Shown here: positions 42,901 through 52,243 of the stretch, in pieces | Layout of the letters: each line of letters starts with the position of its first letter | Position numbering within the stretch: the stretch's first letter is position 1 | Source of the DNA: Myotis daubentonii | Lineage: Eukaryota > Chordata > Mammalia > Chiroptera > Vespertilionidae | DNA length: 64,000 nucleotides | Direction of reading: 5' to 3' | Assembly (NCBI RefSeq): GCF_963259705.1 | Contig: NC_081842.1 | Location: 184,082,349 to 184,146,348 of the forward strand | Translations under genes and position numbers: made by a program | The notes under the pieces: model-generated | The model's database searches: none | Seen by the model: the letters and a program-made list of their open reading frames with translations, nothing else | What the model was told of the DNA's origin: nothing

Positions 42901-45900
42901 CCTTCTGAATTAGAGTAGGATTACCAGATTTAGCAAATAAAAATAAAGGATGCTCAGTTAAATTTTAATTTTGGGTAAACAATAATTTTAAATATGCCCC
43001 ATGTAATGTTTGAGACATACCTATATTAAAAAAATTTTTTTTTGCTTGGCCAATGTGTCTCAGTGGTTGAGCGTCGACTCATGAACCAGGAAATCATGCT
43101 TTGGTTCAATTCCTGGTCAGGGCACATGCCTGGGTTGCAGGCTCAATCCCTAGTGGGGGATCTCTCTCATCGATGTTTCTATCTCTCTCCCTTCCTCTAT
43201 CTAAAATCAGTAAAAAAAAAAAATTTTTTTAAAAACCCAAAAATTTTTTGTTGTTTATCTGAAATTCAAATTTAACTAAGCATTATGTATTTTATCTGGC
43301 AACCTTAGGAGAAAAATTCCGATTAGTCTTTGAAGTTCTAAATCAAATGGCTGTGTTTAGATAAAGTCTTCAGTGATTTTTTTTGGGCAGTTTGTGTTTT
43401 TTTTCCCTGTACTATTACAACCCAACCTATATCCACCCTCCATTATCTATAATAATAAAAGCATAATATGCTAGTTAGACCAGCTGTCCTTCTGGACATC
43501 CTTCCGGACGACCTTCTGGATGAAGCTGGGCCTGTGAGGGAAGCCTGGGGCCTGGGTGCCTGCTGGCAGCCGGAGGGAAGCCCAGTCCTGGGTGCCAGAG
43601 GGAAACCTGGGGCCTGGGTGCCTGCCGGCAGCCGGAGGGAAGCCAGCGCAGGCAGCCGGGGGAAGGAAGGCCTACTCTTGCACAAATTTCATGCATCGGG
43701 CCTCTGGTAGTATATATTATTCTGCTTGTAGGTGCCTAACTCTTCCCATTCAGACCCTTGATCTCCTATAGGGGAACTGTTTTATGTTCATCTCTGAATC
43801 CCCAAACACGGAGATGTTGAGTGACTGAAATGGCTATTGAATAAACAGTTATGGAGAGTCACTGGGTGTATAAGGAATGAAGGGGAACTAGCATTTGTGA
43901 ATTGTCTTCTATATACTAAATATAGTTCTGATTGTTTTTGCAACATTTAATGTTCACAAAGGCCCCATTAGAAATGAATGGGTAAAGTCCTTGGCCACAG
44001 AGAGATAACATTCCCATGAGGCCTGTAACATTTGACATAAATAAATGATGCCATTCTAGTCTCTTATCTCCTTTCCGAGAGAAGAGGACCTGGGTCTAGT
44101 TGGCTGGGACTCTCGTTTCCATAGCAACAAGAGGTCCTATAAGAGCCAAGGCCTGCCGGAAGTTCAGTTTTCACTTCCGGTTTGCGTCTTAGACGCCGGC
44201 AACCCGGAAGTTGACGTGCGGGTTGCACATGGCCGCGCCCCGGGAGGATGCCGCTGGTAGTGTTTTGCGGGCTGCCGTACTGCGGCAAGAGCCGACGCGC
44301 AGAGGAGCTCCGCGGGGCGCTGGCGGCCGAGGGCCACGCGGTGTACGTGGTGGACGACGCGGCGGTGCTGGGGGCGGAGGACCCGACAGTGTACGGCGAT
44401 TCGGCCCGCGAGAAGGCGCTGCGGGGGGCCCTGCGCGCTGCGGTGGAGCGGCGCCTGAGCCGTCACGAGGTGGTCATCCTTGACTCCATTAACTACATTA
44501 AGGGCTTCCGCTACGAGCTCTACTGCCTGGCGCGGGCGGCGCGCACCCCGCTCTGCCTGGTCTACTGCGTACGGCCCGGCAGTCCGAGCGGCGGACCGCG
44601 GGTGGCGGCTGCGGAGGAGAAGCAGAGCCGGAACGTCAGTGTGAGTTGGCGGCCGCGCGCCCAAGAGGGAGGGGGACCTCCGGCCGCGGGCGCCCACGTC
44701 CTTAGGGAAGCGCGAGCAGTGGACTCGATAGTAAATGGGGGAACCCAGGCACACCTACTTACGGAACTGGAGCCGAAGGAAACCGGGACGCCAGATCTCC
44801 CAGCTGCCGTGATCCCTGATTTCGAGAAAGCGGCAAACCATGTGTCCAGTGCCTTGTACCCTCCCGAACTTCTGGAGGCCCTAATGCTGCGCTTCGAGGC
44901 TCCCGACTCGCGGAACCGCTGGGACAGACCCCTGTTCACCTTGGTGGGCTTAGAGGAGCCGTTGCCCCTCGCAGAGATCCGGGCTGCCCTTTTTGAGAAC
45001 CCTGCTCCTCCACCCCATCAGTCTACCCAGTCCCAGCCCCTTGCCTCGGGCAGCTTTCTGCACCAGCTGGATCAGGTCACCAGCCAGGTGTTGGCGGGAC
45101 TGATGGAAGCGCAGAAGAGCGCAGTCCCGGGAGACTTGCTTAGGCTTCCTGGGACCACGGAACACCTTCAGTTTACCCGGCCTTTGTCCATGGCCGAACT
45201 GAGCCGCCTCCGACGCCAGTTTATTTCCTACACCAAAACGCATCCCAATAATGAGAACCTGCCTCAGCTGGCCAACATGTTTCTGCAGTATCTGAACCAG
45301 AGCCTGCTCTAACCAGAGGTGTTTGGGGACAGGCCGTGGCTCCTTGTGTAACCTCTACTGCCCTGTGTTTCTCTGAGAAGAGTAATCTGAAGGTCTGCAG
45401 AGCATACTGATGTGCGGTACTAGAGCTGTTGTGACTGACTCACACTTTGCAGAATGCCCCTGTGCCAGACCCTGAGTTTAGAGCATACTCTGAGACTAGA
45501 AAAACCGGGGAACTAGATTGAAGGATCTTGGCAAATTTCCTCAGAGGACAGAGCTCAGATGGACAGGGCCCGCTTAGATTGGGATCTACTTGGGATATCA
45601 CACTGCATTGACTTCCCCCAGCTGAACTGTGGGAAAGCAGACTGGATGGATGAATTGTTTTAAAAACACTTGTGAACAGAAACGTAAGATGGCACAGTTC
45701 TGCATCTGCACTGGCCCTTCTTTCATACCACAAATCGTGTTTTTAGTACTGTACCTAAGATGTTTGCTAGCCTATCCCGGGTCTGGGGGTCACAGATAAA
45801 TCCACTGGTTTCTGTCCTTGGGAAGCTTTGGTTCTAGTGGAAATAAAAGACATAGCCACTAGATTATTTCATTTAATAAAACCTTTTAGAAAGAGTCGGC

Positions 45901-48799
45901 TGGAATCTCTTTCACTTAATGTAACTTATTAATGTTCTTCATGTAATTAATGTAACATTTTAGATCTACATACAGGGGTGGGCAAAGGTAGGTCTACAGT
46001 TGTGAGTACATGAAAGTTTATTCTTGTATTATATTATTTTCCATACAAACAACTGTAAACCCCTATATATTTCTGCTGTGCCTTTGAAATAGCACATCAA
46101 TAGTGCGTATTGAGGGATTGTCACTTCTGTAAATTGTGCTTCACTCTGTGTTCCGAGGCAAATGTTGCTTTAAGTTTGTCTTTCATTCTTCCATTGGTTA
46201 TTTATTAAACAAACGATAGGTACCTGTCTTACCAGTGCTTGTGATTTTTTAAAGAATTGGGTAATATTTGCCGTTGAGAGGTTCATAGTTTGTTGAGAAG
46301 TACAGACAAGTAAACAGATGATTACAGGACATAGGGGCTGGTGGCTAGAGGGTGGACACAGAATGCTTTAGGAGTCCAGAGGAGGAAAGGATTAACTAGC
46401 TGTTGAGAGAAAATGGTTTTGCAAAGACTTCAGAGGGATTAATATGTAAACTGTCACTTTAGAACAAGGTTCAGCAAAGGGCCAAATAGTAAATACTTTA
46501 GGCTTTGTGGACCACAGCCTCCCTGTTGCAGCTTATCAGCTTTGCCACTGTAACACAAAAGCAGCGATAGTCTAAAAAATAGGTTGCCATGGTTGGTAAT
46601 GTATTTCTTGCTTATCAGGCAATCCTTATACCACCTTTTGTTTCTGATATATGAGCGAGGATTCCTGCTACAAATGGAGGTTTGGACTAAGAAATCTTTA
46701 AGTCCTTTTCCAATGAATTCTGGATTGCCATTCTAAATTGTAGTAAACTATACTGGTTAGAAAGAACGTTAGTTTTGGAGTCAGATTTATCAATTAGTAA
46801 ATTGCAGCATCTAGATTTTATGTGGCCAAATATTTAATCTCTTTGGAGTCTCAGTTTTCTCATTATTATAATGAATCTATTAATAATATCTCTAAGGATT
46901 ATTGTAAGGATTTAAGTGAGATAATGCATATAAAGCACATAGCACCATGTTTCATAATAAAAGTTTATTACATTTTGCCTATTATTATAGTTACCTGGGT
47001 CCCACTTGTCACCTAAGCTTGCCCTACTCATTTGCTTTATAACTTTTTACAAGTATTTAGAGGCAGAAATCTCTCCTAAGTTTGTAGTAGGCCTCTGATG
47101 AGGAGTTGATAATTCATTTGACACTTACTGAATTAATTAGTTGATGTGTATTTAGAGTAGTGCCCAGTACAAATTAAATGCTACGTGTGTGTTTGCTATC
47201 AATATGATTTTATATGCCAGATGTAGGGGATATAGAAACAGCTAAGAGTTCCTTAAGGATCCAAGTCTGGTGGGGGGAGATGGGTAAATATAATAAATCA
47301 GTGTAGTAAATACAGTGTATGATGACGTATTGATACGGTGGTTGGATGATGACTGCTTACCTAGGACCCTCCCGCAAGTTGTCATTTGAACCTTGAGAAC
47401 TTGGAGAGCTTCATCTGGCCAAGACTGGTTCAGGTGGATTATGTCACTCATTATTTAAAAAAAGAAAAAATTTTTTTTCCTCCTTGATTGTAAAAATTAC
47501 ATTTAATTGTAGAAAAATAGAAGAAGTATAGTAAAATCCATAATCCCATTATTCAGGAATAACTGCTGTTATGTTTTGTTACATTTCCTTTGGGCTCGCT
47601 CTTCTGTACATATTTGTATAATTAAAACCAAACTGCAACTAATAATTTTCTATTTTTTTTAAATATATTTTATTGATTTTTTACAGAGAGGAAGGGAGAG
47701 AGATAGAGAGTTAGAAACATCGATGAGAGAGAAACACCGATCAGCTGCCTCCTGGGGATGTGCCCACAACCCAGGTATATGCCCTTGACCAGAATCGAAC
47801 CAGGGACCCTTCAGTCCGCAGGCTGACGCTCCATCCACTGAGCCAAACCGGTTTCGGCTATATTCTATTTTTTAATTTAAAATTATACCAATGAAAATTT
47901 TTACTAACATTTTTAATAGTTATATCACCTTAACAATTTAAATCTGATGTTTTCTACAATCTTTTCCCCCTAGCTTTAAAGTCCAAATTTACAGAATTTA
48001 CAATAATGTCAGAATTATCAGTAATTTTGTTATAATAATCTGTTATTGAATAGATTGTCTTAAAAATTTCCCAATTGGAATAATACTGTATGAATGTGCA
48101 TTAATCTTTGTCTTCATAAATTGGTCATTTTTATTAGGATAGATATCAAGAAGTGGAATTGCTAGATTATAATTTCTTTGTTTTGTTTTTAAGTGGATTG
48201 CCCCTGATGGTGATTATCCATAAATCCTGGTGTGGAGCTTGCAAAGGTAAGTGCAAATGATCAAACCTCAGATGCATTCTGAAATACTAGCATTTAAAAA
48301 TAGGAGTAGTGACTTTCACGCAGTGACTGCTGATTGCTTTAAAGGATACCAAGGAAATATATGACATAGATTCCCTGCTCCCAAGAAATTTGCAATTATA
48401 TATATTTGCAGGGGGTTGGAGGGTAAGGCAGTTAAGATAAGTAGAGTATAAGATTAAGTGCTAAAGTCATATGGACAGTAAATGTTAGCAGAAGCTGAAA
48501 TGTACAGAGAGACATGAGAAGGTTAGGAAAATCTTCCTGCAGAACTTGAGAACCAAATTAGAACCCAAGGTTATTTTACTTCGTAGCATGTATTTTTTCT
48601 GCTATACCACCCTGCCACATCCAAGTCAGACTTTTTTCTTTTGTTATGCTATACTTACAAAATCCTAGCTGGAAACAGAGTATAAAATTAGTGTAAATAA
48701 TTAGTGTAACAAATACATTAGTGGTATTGTTACTCTTTTGTCTATTACTTCTTTAGTGGGAGTTATTGAAATGTGTAAAAAAGCAAATAGTAATAATTT

Positions 48800-48850
<51 letters not shown>

Positions 48851-51800
48851 ACATTATCTATATTTTAGAAATGAGGTAAAAGCTTTAAAGAAATGACATC
48901 AATCACTCAAGGTCACATAGTTATGCAAGTAAGTGGCAGAAGCAGAAGCAGAATTCAAGTGTCCTGATTTAAGGGTTAATTATATGAATCAGCTCAGCAA
49001 ATTAGAGTTCTGATATAACAATGATGTTTTCTTCTATTCCACCCCCCCCCCCCCCCCAGCTTTAAAGCCCAAATTTGCTGAATCTACAGAAATTTCAGAA
49101 CTTGCCCATAATTTTATTATGGTAAATCTTGAGGTAAGACTTGCAGAGTTTCTCCTTTCTGTATTTATTTATTTATTTATTTTTAAAATACATTTTATTG
49201 ATTTTTTTACAGAGAGGAAGGGAGAGAGACAGAGAGTCAGAAACATCGATGAGAGAGAAACATCGATCAGCTGCCTCCTGCACATCTTCTACTGGGGATG
49301 TGCCCGCAACCAAGGTACATGCCCTTGACCGGAATCGAACCTGGGACCCTTGAGTCCGCAGGCCGATGCTCTATCCACTGAGCCAAACCGGTTTCGGCTC
49401 CTTTCTGTTTTAATCTTAAGTCTTCACTCTTTTAGAATTGCCATTATTAATAGTATAAAATCTTATTTAGCAGAGCTAGCTGCTTATATGTATGCATTTT
49501 TCTCTTGACCTTTAACACTAAGTCTTGTGTCAGACATGGTAGAAAACTGTCCAGCCTCCACTTGTGGGAGGAAGGTGGCTAGAGGGGATTGGATAAGGTG
49601 ACTGAACTTTAAGGTCCCTTCATTCTTAGTCCATGATTATGACATGTTTTTACATCTTTGTATAGTAGCTGATCCAAAGGGATAGTCACACATGCAGGCT
49701 GTGAGTTCCTGCAAAATGTGATTCAGTTGAAAGCCAAGTCTGTCTGGGCTTGAATGTACAGCTTGAATGTACATTCTATAAAATAATGTTTACTTAAACA
49801 CAGTCCTAGAAATTTTCTGAACACAGTAACAGTTAATGTTGTGCCAAGTCAGTGATGGTTTGGAAATCGGTGAAGAACAAAACAAATTTTTTTGCCCTCA
49901 TTGAAATTACCTATGGGGATTTGAATACGGGAAGACAGACAAATATCAGATGGTGGTAAGTGCTGTGGCTAAAATTGAAGGGTGGAGGGGATAGTTTGCA
50001 AACATAGTTATCAAAGAAGGTGGCTTTTGAGCAAAGATTTGAAGCAGAAAAGGGAGTGAGCCATAAGGATAATGAGGGAAATGTATCCATGCATAGGGTA
50101 AAACCAAGTACAAAAACCTGTGTTAGGAGCATGCCTGGCTTGTTTAATGACAGCAACTGCAAACAGGTTAGTGTGCTTGACATAGCCCAGAAAGGGGTAG
50201 GACATGGAGTTAGAGAAGTGCCCAGGTGGCAGATCATGTAGGGCCTCTTATGCCACTGCAATGACTTACTTGGGGGTTTTACCCTGAGTGAGAGGAGAAG
50301 CCACTGAAAGGATTTGAGGAGAGAGGGAACATGATCTGACTTAAGGTTTATAATTCATAGGATGAAGAGGAGCCCAAGGATAAAGATTTCAGCCCTGATG
50401 GGGGTTATATTCCACGAATTCTTTTCCTGGGTAAGGTGAAAGATCTTAATCTGGGATCCAAGATGTGGAAGGAGAGAGACATGACTCGGCACTGACTCCA
50501 CCTAGTGAAACTATACTGGGATAGCTAAAAACAAGAAACAAAAAGCAGTTTCAAGAGAGAGCGGGGAGAGTTCTGAGTGCCAGGACTTTAAGTCTGAAGG
50601 AGTTTTTCCCATAACTAACTGCTTTTGTGAGCAAGAACAGAGTATTGATCATCCATTTATTCAGTCAATAATCGTTTTATGTATCAGCTCTAAGTCAAGA
50701 ACTATGTGAGGCACTACAAGGACACAGATAAGCCACAATTCTTACCCTTGACACCATAGAGCAGCAGGGGTTCCATTGCCAAATGGAACCAGACAAATGT
50801 CTTTCCACAAACAATTTTATAAAAAATACTAATGACTGCCTAATCTTTACTCAGCATTCTGTTAGATTCTATGGGGAATACAGATAAAAATATAGGATCC
50901 CATCATCATCAAACAGAAAAGGAACATGTCAAGAAGAGGGAATAGCACATGCCAAGAAATGGGGGAGGGGTGTTGTATTCAGGAAACTGTGAAGAGTTCA
51001 TTGTGATTGCAACATAAAATACAGGGATTAGGGCGGTGAGATAATGGGCTGCAAAGATGGGTAGGTCTCATTTTACAGAAGGCCCAGTGTATCATATAGT
51101 GTTTGAAGTACCTGTCTTGTAATTATTGCAACCCCTGTGCCATTTTGTCTACAATAGATCCCAGTGGCAAGGTGCGTCCTGAAATTATCAATGAGAATGG
51201 GAACCCCAGCTACAAATATTTCTACACCAATGCTGAGCAAGGTATGGTTATGTTGAAAGGAGGAAAGGTTGCTGCTAGATTTAACTAGGACAGCGGTTCT
51301 CAACCAGTGGATTGCGACCCCTTTGGTGGTCGAACGACCCTTTCACAGGGGTCGCCTAAGACCATCCTGCATATCAGATATTTACATTACGATTCATAAC
51401 AGTAGCAAAATTACAGTTATGAAGTAGCAATGAAAATAATTTTATGGTTGGGGGTCACAACATGAGGAATTGTTTTAAAGGGCCAGAGGTTGAGAACCAC
51501 TGAACTAGGATGAACCATATGGCATGTCCGTGATGGGAAACTCAGTTCAACATGTTAGCTGAGCATCTCTTGCATGACTAGCTTTTGGCTAGGTCCTGTG
51601 TAGAATATAGGGGAAAGATAAGACTGAGCTCCTTCCCTAACTACTTACAGTCTAGTTGGAAGCTAACTGACCCACATGAAACTGAAGAACTGAGGCTCAC
51701 AGAAGTAGCCACTTGTAACCTCGACAGGAAATGAAATACATGAAATGTTCATCTAAAAGATATAGTGGGGATGGTAGGAGGGTGTTTTCTATTCCTAGTG

Positions 51801-52243
51801 TCAAGTAAACATGTGCAGTCTATGACGGGTTCAACTCTAATCCTGGAGGATAAGCCCAAGTAACTACTACCATTTTTGTGGCACTTCAGCTTTATAAAGC
51901 ACTTTTATTATCCATGCTCATTTAATTTTTGCAATAATCCTGTGCAAAGTAAGTAGCATTACCTCATTTTATAGATGACGAGACAAATTCAAAGAGGTAA
52001 AATGACTAAGGCTAAAATCCAGAACTATGTCTTGTGTCCAGATCACATGTTACTGTCATATTTCTTCTAAAATATAAAAATCGATATTGGTTGTCAGCTG
52101 GTAGATATTAAAGACCTACTTCATATTCTCACCCCTCCCCACCCCCCAACCTTTATTTCATAGTTATTCAGGGGATGAAGGAAGCTCAGGAAAGGCTGAC
52201 GGGTGATGCCTACAGAGTGAAACATCTTGAAGATGAGTTGTAA
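33901..52243 (+). CDS. TXNDC12: TXNDC12 (ERp18/ERp19/AGR1), ER thioredoxin-like oxidoreductase (spliced, complete)
   Basis: Seven coding exons: 33901-33997, 42083-42143, 48194-48246, 49060-49133, 50361-50430, 51158-51241 and 52164-52243. All introns are GT-AG and all phases fit, giving 172 codons, the family length. The protein is a soluble ER-lumen thioredoxin-fold oxidoreductase of the AGR family. A hydrophobic signal peptide covers about residues 1-26, the redox motif CGAC is at residues 66-69 in a WCGAC context, and the C terminus EDEL is the ER retrieval signal. The start ATG has a perfect Kozak context. KTI12 is nested in intron 2. Intron 2 also holds a decayed copy of exon 4, and SPIN and Ves insertions lie within about 50 bp of exons 6 and 4. 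Confidence 0.97.
33998..35179. other. TXNDC12 intron 1, 5' part
   Basis: Contains a C15 run near 34682-34696; no gene or clear repeat. Confidence 0.5.
35180..35335 (+). repeat. MIR SINE
   Basis: Contains GAGGCCTAGGGCAAGTTGCT and TTAACTTCTC, the MIR core. Confidence 0.75.
36008..36220 (-). mobile_element. Ves SINE (antisense to TXNDC12)
   Basis: Reverse complement: TCTATTGATTTTTAAAGG tail to CACACCGGCTGGGC head. Confidence 0.87.
36405..36610 (-). repeat. MIR SINE
   Basis: TTTAATCCTCATAGTAACCT, then TTTCACAGATAAAGAACC and AGAGAGTAAGTGGG. Confidence 0.75.
37478..37725 (+). repeat. MIR SINE
   Basis: CAGCTCTGCCATGTACTGG ... ATTTGTAAAATGGGAATATT ... TGCCTGGCATGTAATAAATG. Confidence 0.82.
38075..38282 (+). 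repeat. Ancient hAT-type DNA transposon
   Basis: Starts GTGCTGTCCAATACAGTAGC and ends GAACCGTGCTG; contains CAGCCACCTGTGGCTTGTGG. Probably a MER3-type element. Confidence 0.6.
38283..39344. other. TXNDC12 intron 1, L1-like T-rich stretch
   Basis: Text near 38500-38900 (CTGGCAAATTTAGTCCACTT, ATGTTTATGGTGATTATGA) looks like antisense L1 ORF2. Too diverged for boundaries. Confidence 0.45.
39345..39553 (-). mobile_element. Ves SINE (antisense to TXNDC12)
   Basis: ATTTTTATTGATTTCAGAGAGG tail and CCATTGAGCCAAACTGCTAG head, reverse strand. Confidence 0.88.
39554..40639. other. TXNDC12 intron 1, nothing firmly recognised
   Basis: L2-like degraded text is possible (40000-40210); no gene. Confidence 0.4.
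40640..40880 (+). repeat. MIR SINE
   Basis: ACCAGCTCTGTGACCTGG ... TAACTTCTCTGAGCCTCAGA. Confidence 0.8.
41370..41520 (+). repeat. Old dispersed repeat, same unnamed family as 25950
   Basis: TCTGAAGGCTTTGTAAGTCC and TATCACTCTGGCTGAAGTGT. Confidence 0.55.
41545..41720 (-). repeat. MIR SINE
   Basis: TCTCATTTAATCTTTACACC and TTTTACAGATGAAGAAATTG. Confidence 0.7.
41810..41990 (-). repeat. MIR SINE
   Basis: ATCTCCATTTTACAGGTCTG and GGGACTTGAACACC. Confidence 0.65.
42083..42143 (+). CDS. TXNDC12: TXNDC12 exon 2
   Basis: 61 nt after TTCTTCTAG. Encodes [19 protein letters not shown] and ends two bases into a serine codon before GTATAAG. Confidence 0.95.
42255..42515 (-). repeat. MIR SINE, nearly full length
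   Basis: AGTAAGTGCTTACTATGCAC ... TCACACAGCTAGTAAGTGGT. Confidence 0.82.
42605..42770 (-). repeat. MIR SINE
   Basis: TTCATTTAATCCTCACAACC ... TTACACAGCTAGTAAGTGGC. Confidence 0.75.
43043..43240 (+). mobile_element. Ves SINE (sense to TXNDC12)
   Basis: Starts TTGGCCAATGTGTCTCAGTGG-like text, B box GGTTCAATTCC, tail CTATCTAAAATCAGTAAAA. It is the only Ves copy in TXNDC12 on the gene strand. Confidence 0.82.
43446..43707 (+). mobile_element. HeliBat-type Helitron
   Basis: TCTATAATAATAAAAGC start after A; ends CATGCATCGGGCCTCTGG before T, a CTGG variant of the CTRR end. Confidence 0.83.
44060..44247 (+). promoter_or_regulatory. KTI12: KTI12 promoter with RFX X-box and ETS sites
   Basis: A near-palindromic X-box (GTTTCCATAGCAAC) at 44115-44128 fits the RFX consensus RYYNYY-N2-RRNRAC. 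Three ETS-type CCGGAA/TTCCGG cores lie between about 44155 and 44212. There is no TATA box. This gives a separate promoter inside TXNDC12 intron 2. Confidence 0.65.
44248..45312 (+). CDS. KTI12: KTI12, Elongator-associated P-loop protein (intronless)
   Basis: A single open frame of 354 codons, the same length as the human protein. KTI12 is an ATPase-like factor that binds Elongator and tRNA and supports wobble-uridine modification (known for the yeast orthologue). The Walker A motif GLPYCGKS is at residues 8-15, right after a hydrophobic strand (MPLVVFC). [19 protein letters not shown] near residues 76-94 is the Walker B-like and family signature. A less conserved linker follows, then the C-terminal tRNA-binding domain ending [15 protein letters not shown]. 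The ATG is the first of the family-matching frame. The gene sits in TXNDC12 intron 2 on the same strand and is far richer in CpG than its surroundings. It is not a retro-pseudogene: the frame is intact and it has its own promoter. Confidence 0.97.
   Translation: MPLVVFCGLPYCGKSRRAEELRGALAAEGHAVYVVDDAAVLGAEDPTVYGDSAREKALRGALRAAVERRLSRHEVVILDSINYIKGFRYELYCLARAARTPLCLVYCVRPGSPSGGPRVAAAEEKQSRNVSVSWRPRAQEGGGPPAAGAHVLREARAVDSIVNGGTQAHLLTELEPKETGTPDLPAAVIPDFEKAANHVSSALYPPELLEALMLRFEAPDSRNRWDRPLFTLVGLEEPLPLAEIRAALFENPAPPPHQSTQSQPLASGSFLHQLDQVTSQVLAGLMEAQKSAVPGDLLRLPGTTEHLQFTRPLSMAELSRLRRQFISYTKTHPNNENLPQLANMFLQYLNQSLL
45313..45890 (+). other. KTI12: KTI12 3' untranslated region
   Basis: Two AATAAA signals in the sense direction lie at 45842-45847 and 45875-45880. 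Cleavage is likely shortly after, near 45.9 kb. Confidence 0.65.
45973..46067 (+). mobile_element. Mariner-type MITE, internally deleted
   Basis: After TA: CAGGGGTGGGCAAAGGTAGG; body shares TTATTTTCCATACAAACAAC with the copy at 21514 (reverse sense). The far end is truncated. Confidence 0.68.
46455..46575 (+). repeat. Ancient hAT (MER5-like) fragment
   Basis: AAAGGGCCAAATAGTAAATA and TTTAGGCTTTGTGGACCAC are MER5 landmarks. Confidence 0.72.
46755..46955 (+). repeat. MIR SINE
   Basis: GTTAGTTTTGGAGTCAGATT ... GGAGTCTCAGTTTTCTC ... AAAGCACATAGCACCATG. Confidence 0.72.
47652..47862 (-). mobile_element. Ves SINE (antisense to TXNDC12)
   Basis: TTATTGATTTTTTACAGAGAGG tail and GAGCCAAACCGGTTTCGGCT head. 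Missing a small internal piece after CTGCCTCCTG. Confidence 0.9.
47974..48037 (+). pseudogene. Decayed duplicate of TXNDC12 exon 4
   Basis: The segment starts after a C-rich tract and TAG, as exon 4 does, and matches exon 4 (49060 onward) over about 64 bp at roughly three-quarters identity by eye. The first bases CTTTAAAG-CCAAATTT differ at one position. The preceding intron (GATGTTTTCT...CCCC) also resembles that before exon 4. A one-base deletion around 48021 breaks the frame and the GT donor is lost, so it should not be spliced in as a functional exon. It lies about 160 bp before exon 3, out of order with exon 4. Confidence 0.65.
48194..48246 (+). CDS. TXNDC12: TXNDC12 exon 3 (active site)
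   Basis: 53 nt after GTTTTTAAG. Encodes [18 protein letters not shown] with the CGAC redox centre (residues 66-69), then a consensus GTAAGT donor. Confidence 0.96.
48800..48851. repeat. (TA)n(CA)n microsatellite
   Basis: TA units pass into CA units. Confidence 0.93.
48870..48990 (-). repeat. MIR SINE fragment
   Basis: CACTCAAGGTCACATAGTTA and AAGTAAGTGGCAGAAGC. Confidence 0.65.
49060..49133 (+). CDS. TXNDC12: TXNDC12 exon 4
   Basis: 74 nt, 25 codons counting the split alanine: [10 protein letters not shown] through HNFIMVNLE. The acceptor is an uninterrupted run of 16 C followed by AG; the donor is GTAAGA. A Ves SINE starts about 45 bp downstream. A decayed relative of this exon is at 47974-48037. 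Confidence 0.95.
49178..49399 (-). mobile_element. Ves SINE, 45 bp after TXNDC12 exon 4
   Basis: Reverse-strand element with TTTTATTGATTTTTTTACAG tail and GAGCCAAACCGGTTTCGGCT head. The short direct repeat CTCCTTTCTG flanks it. Confidence 0.92.
49950..50345 (+). repeat. Old dispersed repeat, same unnamed family as 25950
   Basis: ACCCTGAGTGAGAGGAGAAG, CCACTGAAAGGATTTGAGG and GGAACATGATCTGACTTAAG. Ends 15 bp before TXNDC12 exon 5. Confidence 0.65.
50361..50430 (+). CDS. TXNDC12: TXNDC12 exon 5
   Basis: 70 nt after TTCATAG. Encodes [20 protein letters not shown] and LFL, ending one base into the next aspartate codon before GTAAGG. Confidence 0.95.
51158..51241 (+). CDS. TXNDC12: TXNDC12 exon 6
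   Basis: 84 nt after CTACAATAG. Encodes [20 protein letters not shown] and YFYTNAEQ plus one base before GTATGG. A SPIN element was inserted 49 bp downstream of the donor. Confidence 0.95.
51291..51502 (+). mobile_element. SPIN non-autonomous hAT element, 212 bp
   Basis: Ends CAGCGGTTCTCAACC / GTTGAGAACCACTG, body ACCCCTTTGGTGGTCGAACG. A perfect 8-bp duplication AACTAGGA lies at 51283-51290 and 51503-51510. Located 49 bp past TXNDC12 exon 6. Confidence 0.92.
51865..52060 (-). repeat. MIR SINE
   Basis: TTATAAAGCACTTTTATTATCC and CATTTTATAGATGACGAGAC (first phrase trimmed at its end). Confidence 0.7.
52164..52243 (+). CDS. TXNDC12: TXNDC12 exon 7 (ER retrieval signal, stop)
   Basis: 80 nt after TTTCATAG. 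Encodes [19 protein letters not shown] and HLEDEL, then TAA at 52241-52243. EDEL is the known retrieval signal of this protein. Confidence 0.96.

Larger units (their letters stand above)
47475..48185 (-). repeat. Old L1M sequence, antisense, interrupted
   Basis: CCATAATCCCATTATTCAGG near 47535 and TCAAGAAGTGGAATTGCTAG near 48150 are antisense L1M text. A Ves SINE and the exon 4 duplicate lie between. Confidence 0.6.

Noticed and set aside
44164..44754. 196-codon open frame on the minus strand
   Set aside because: It is the antisense of the GC-rich KTI12 coding region; no domain, and the opposite frame is clearly the gene.
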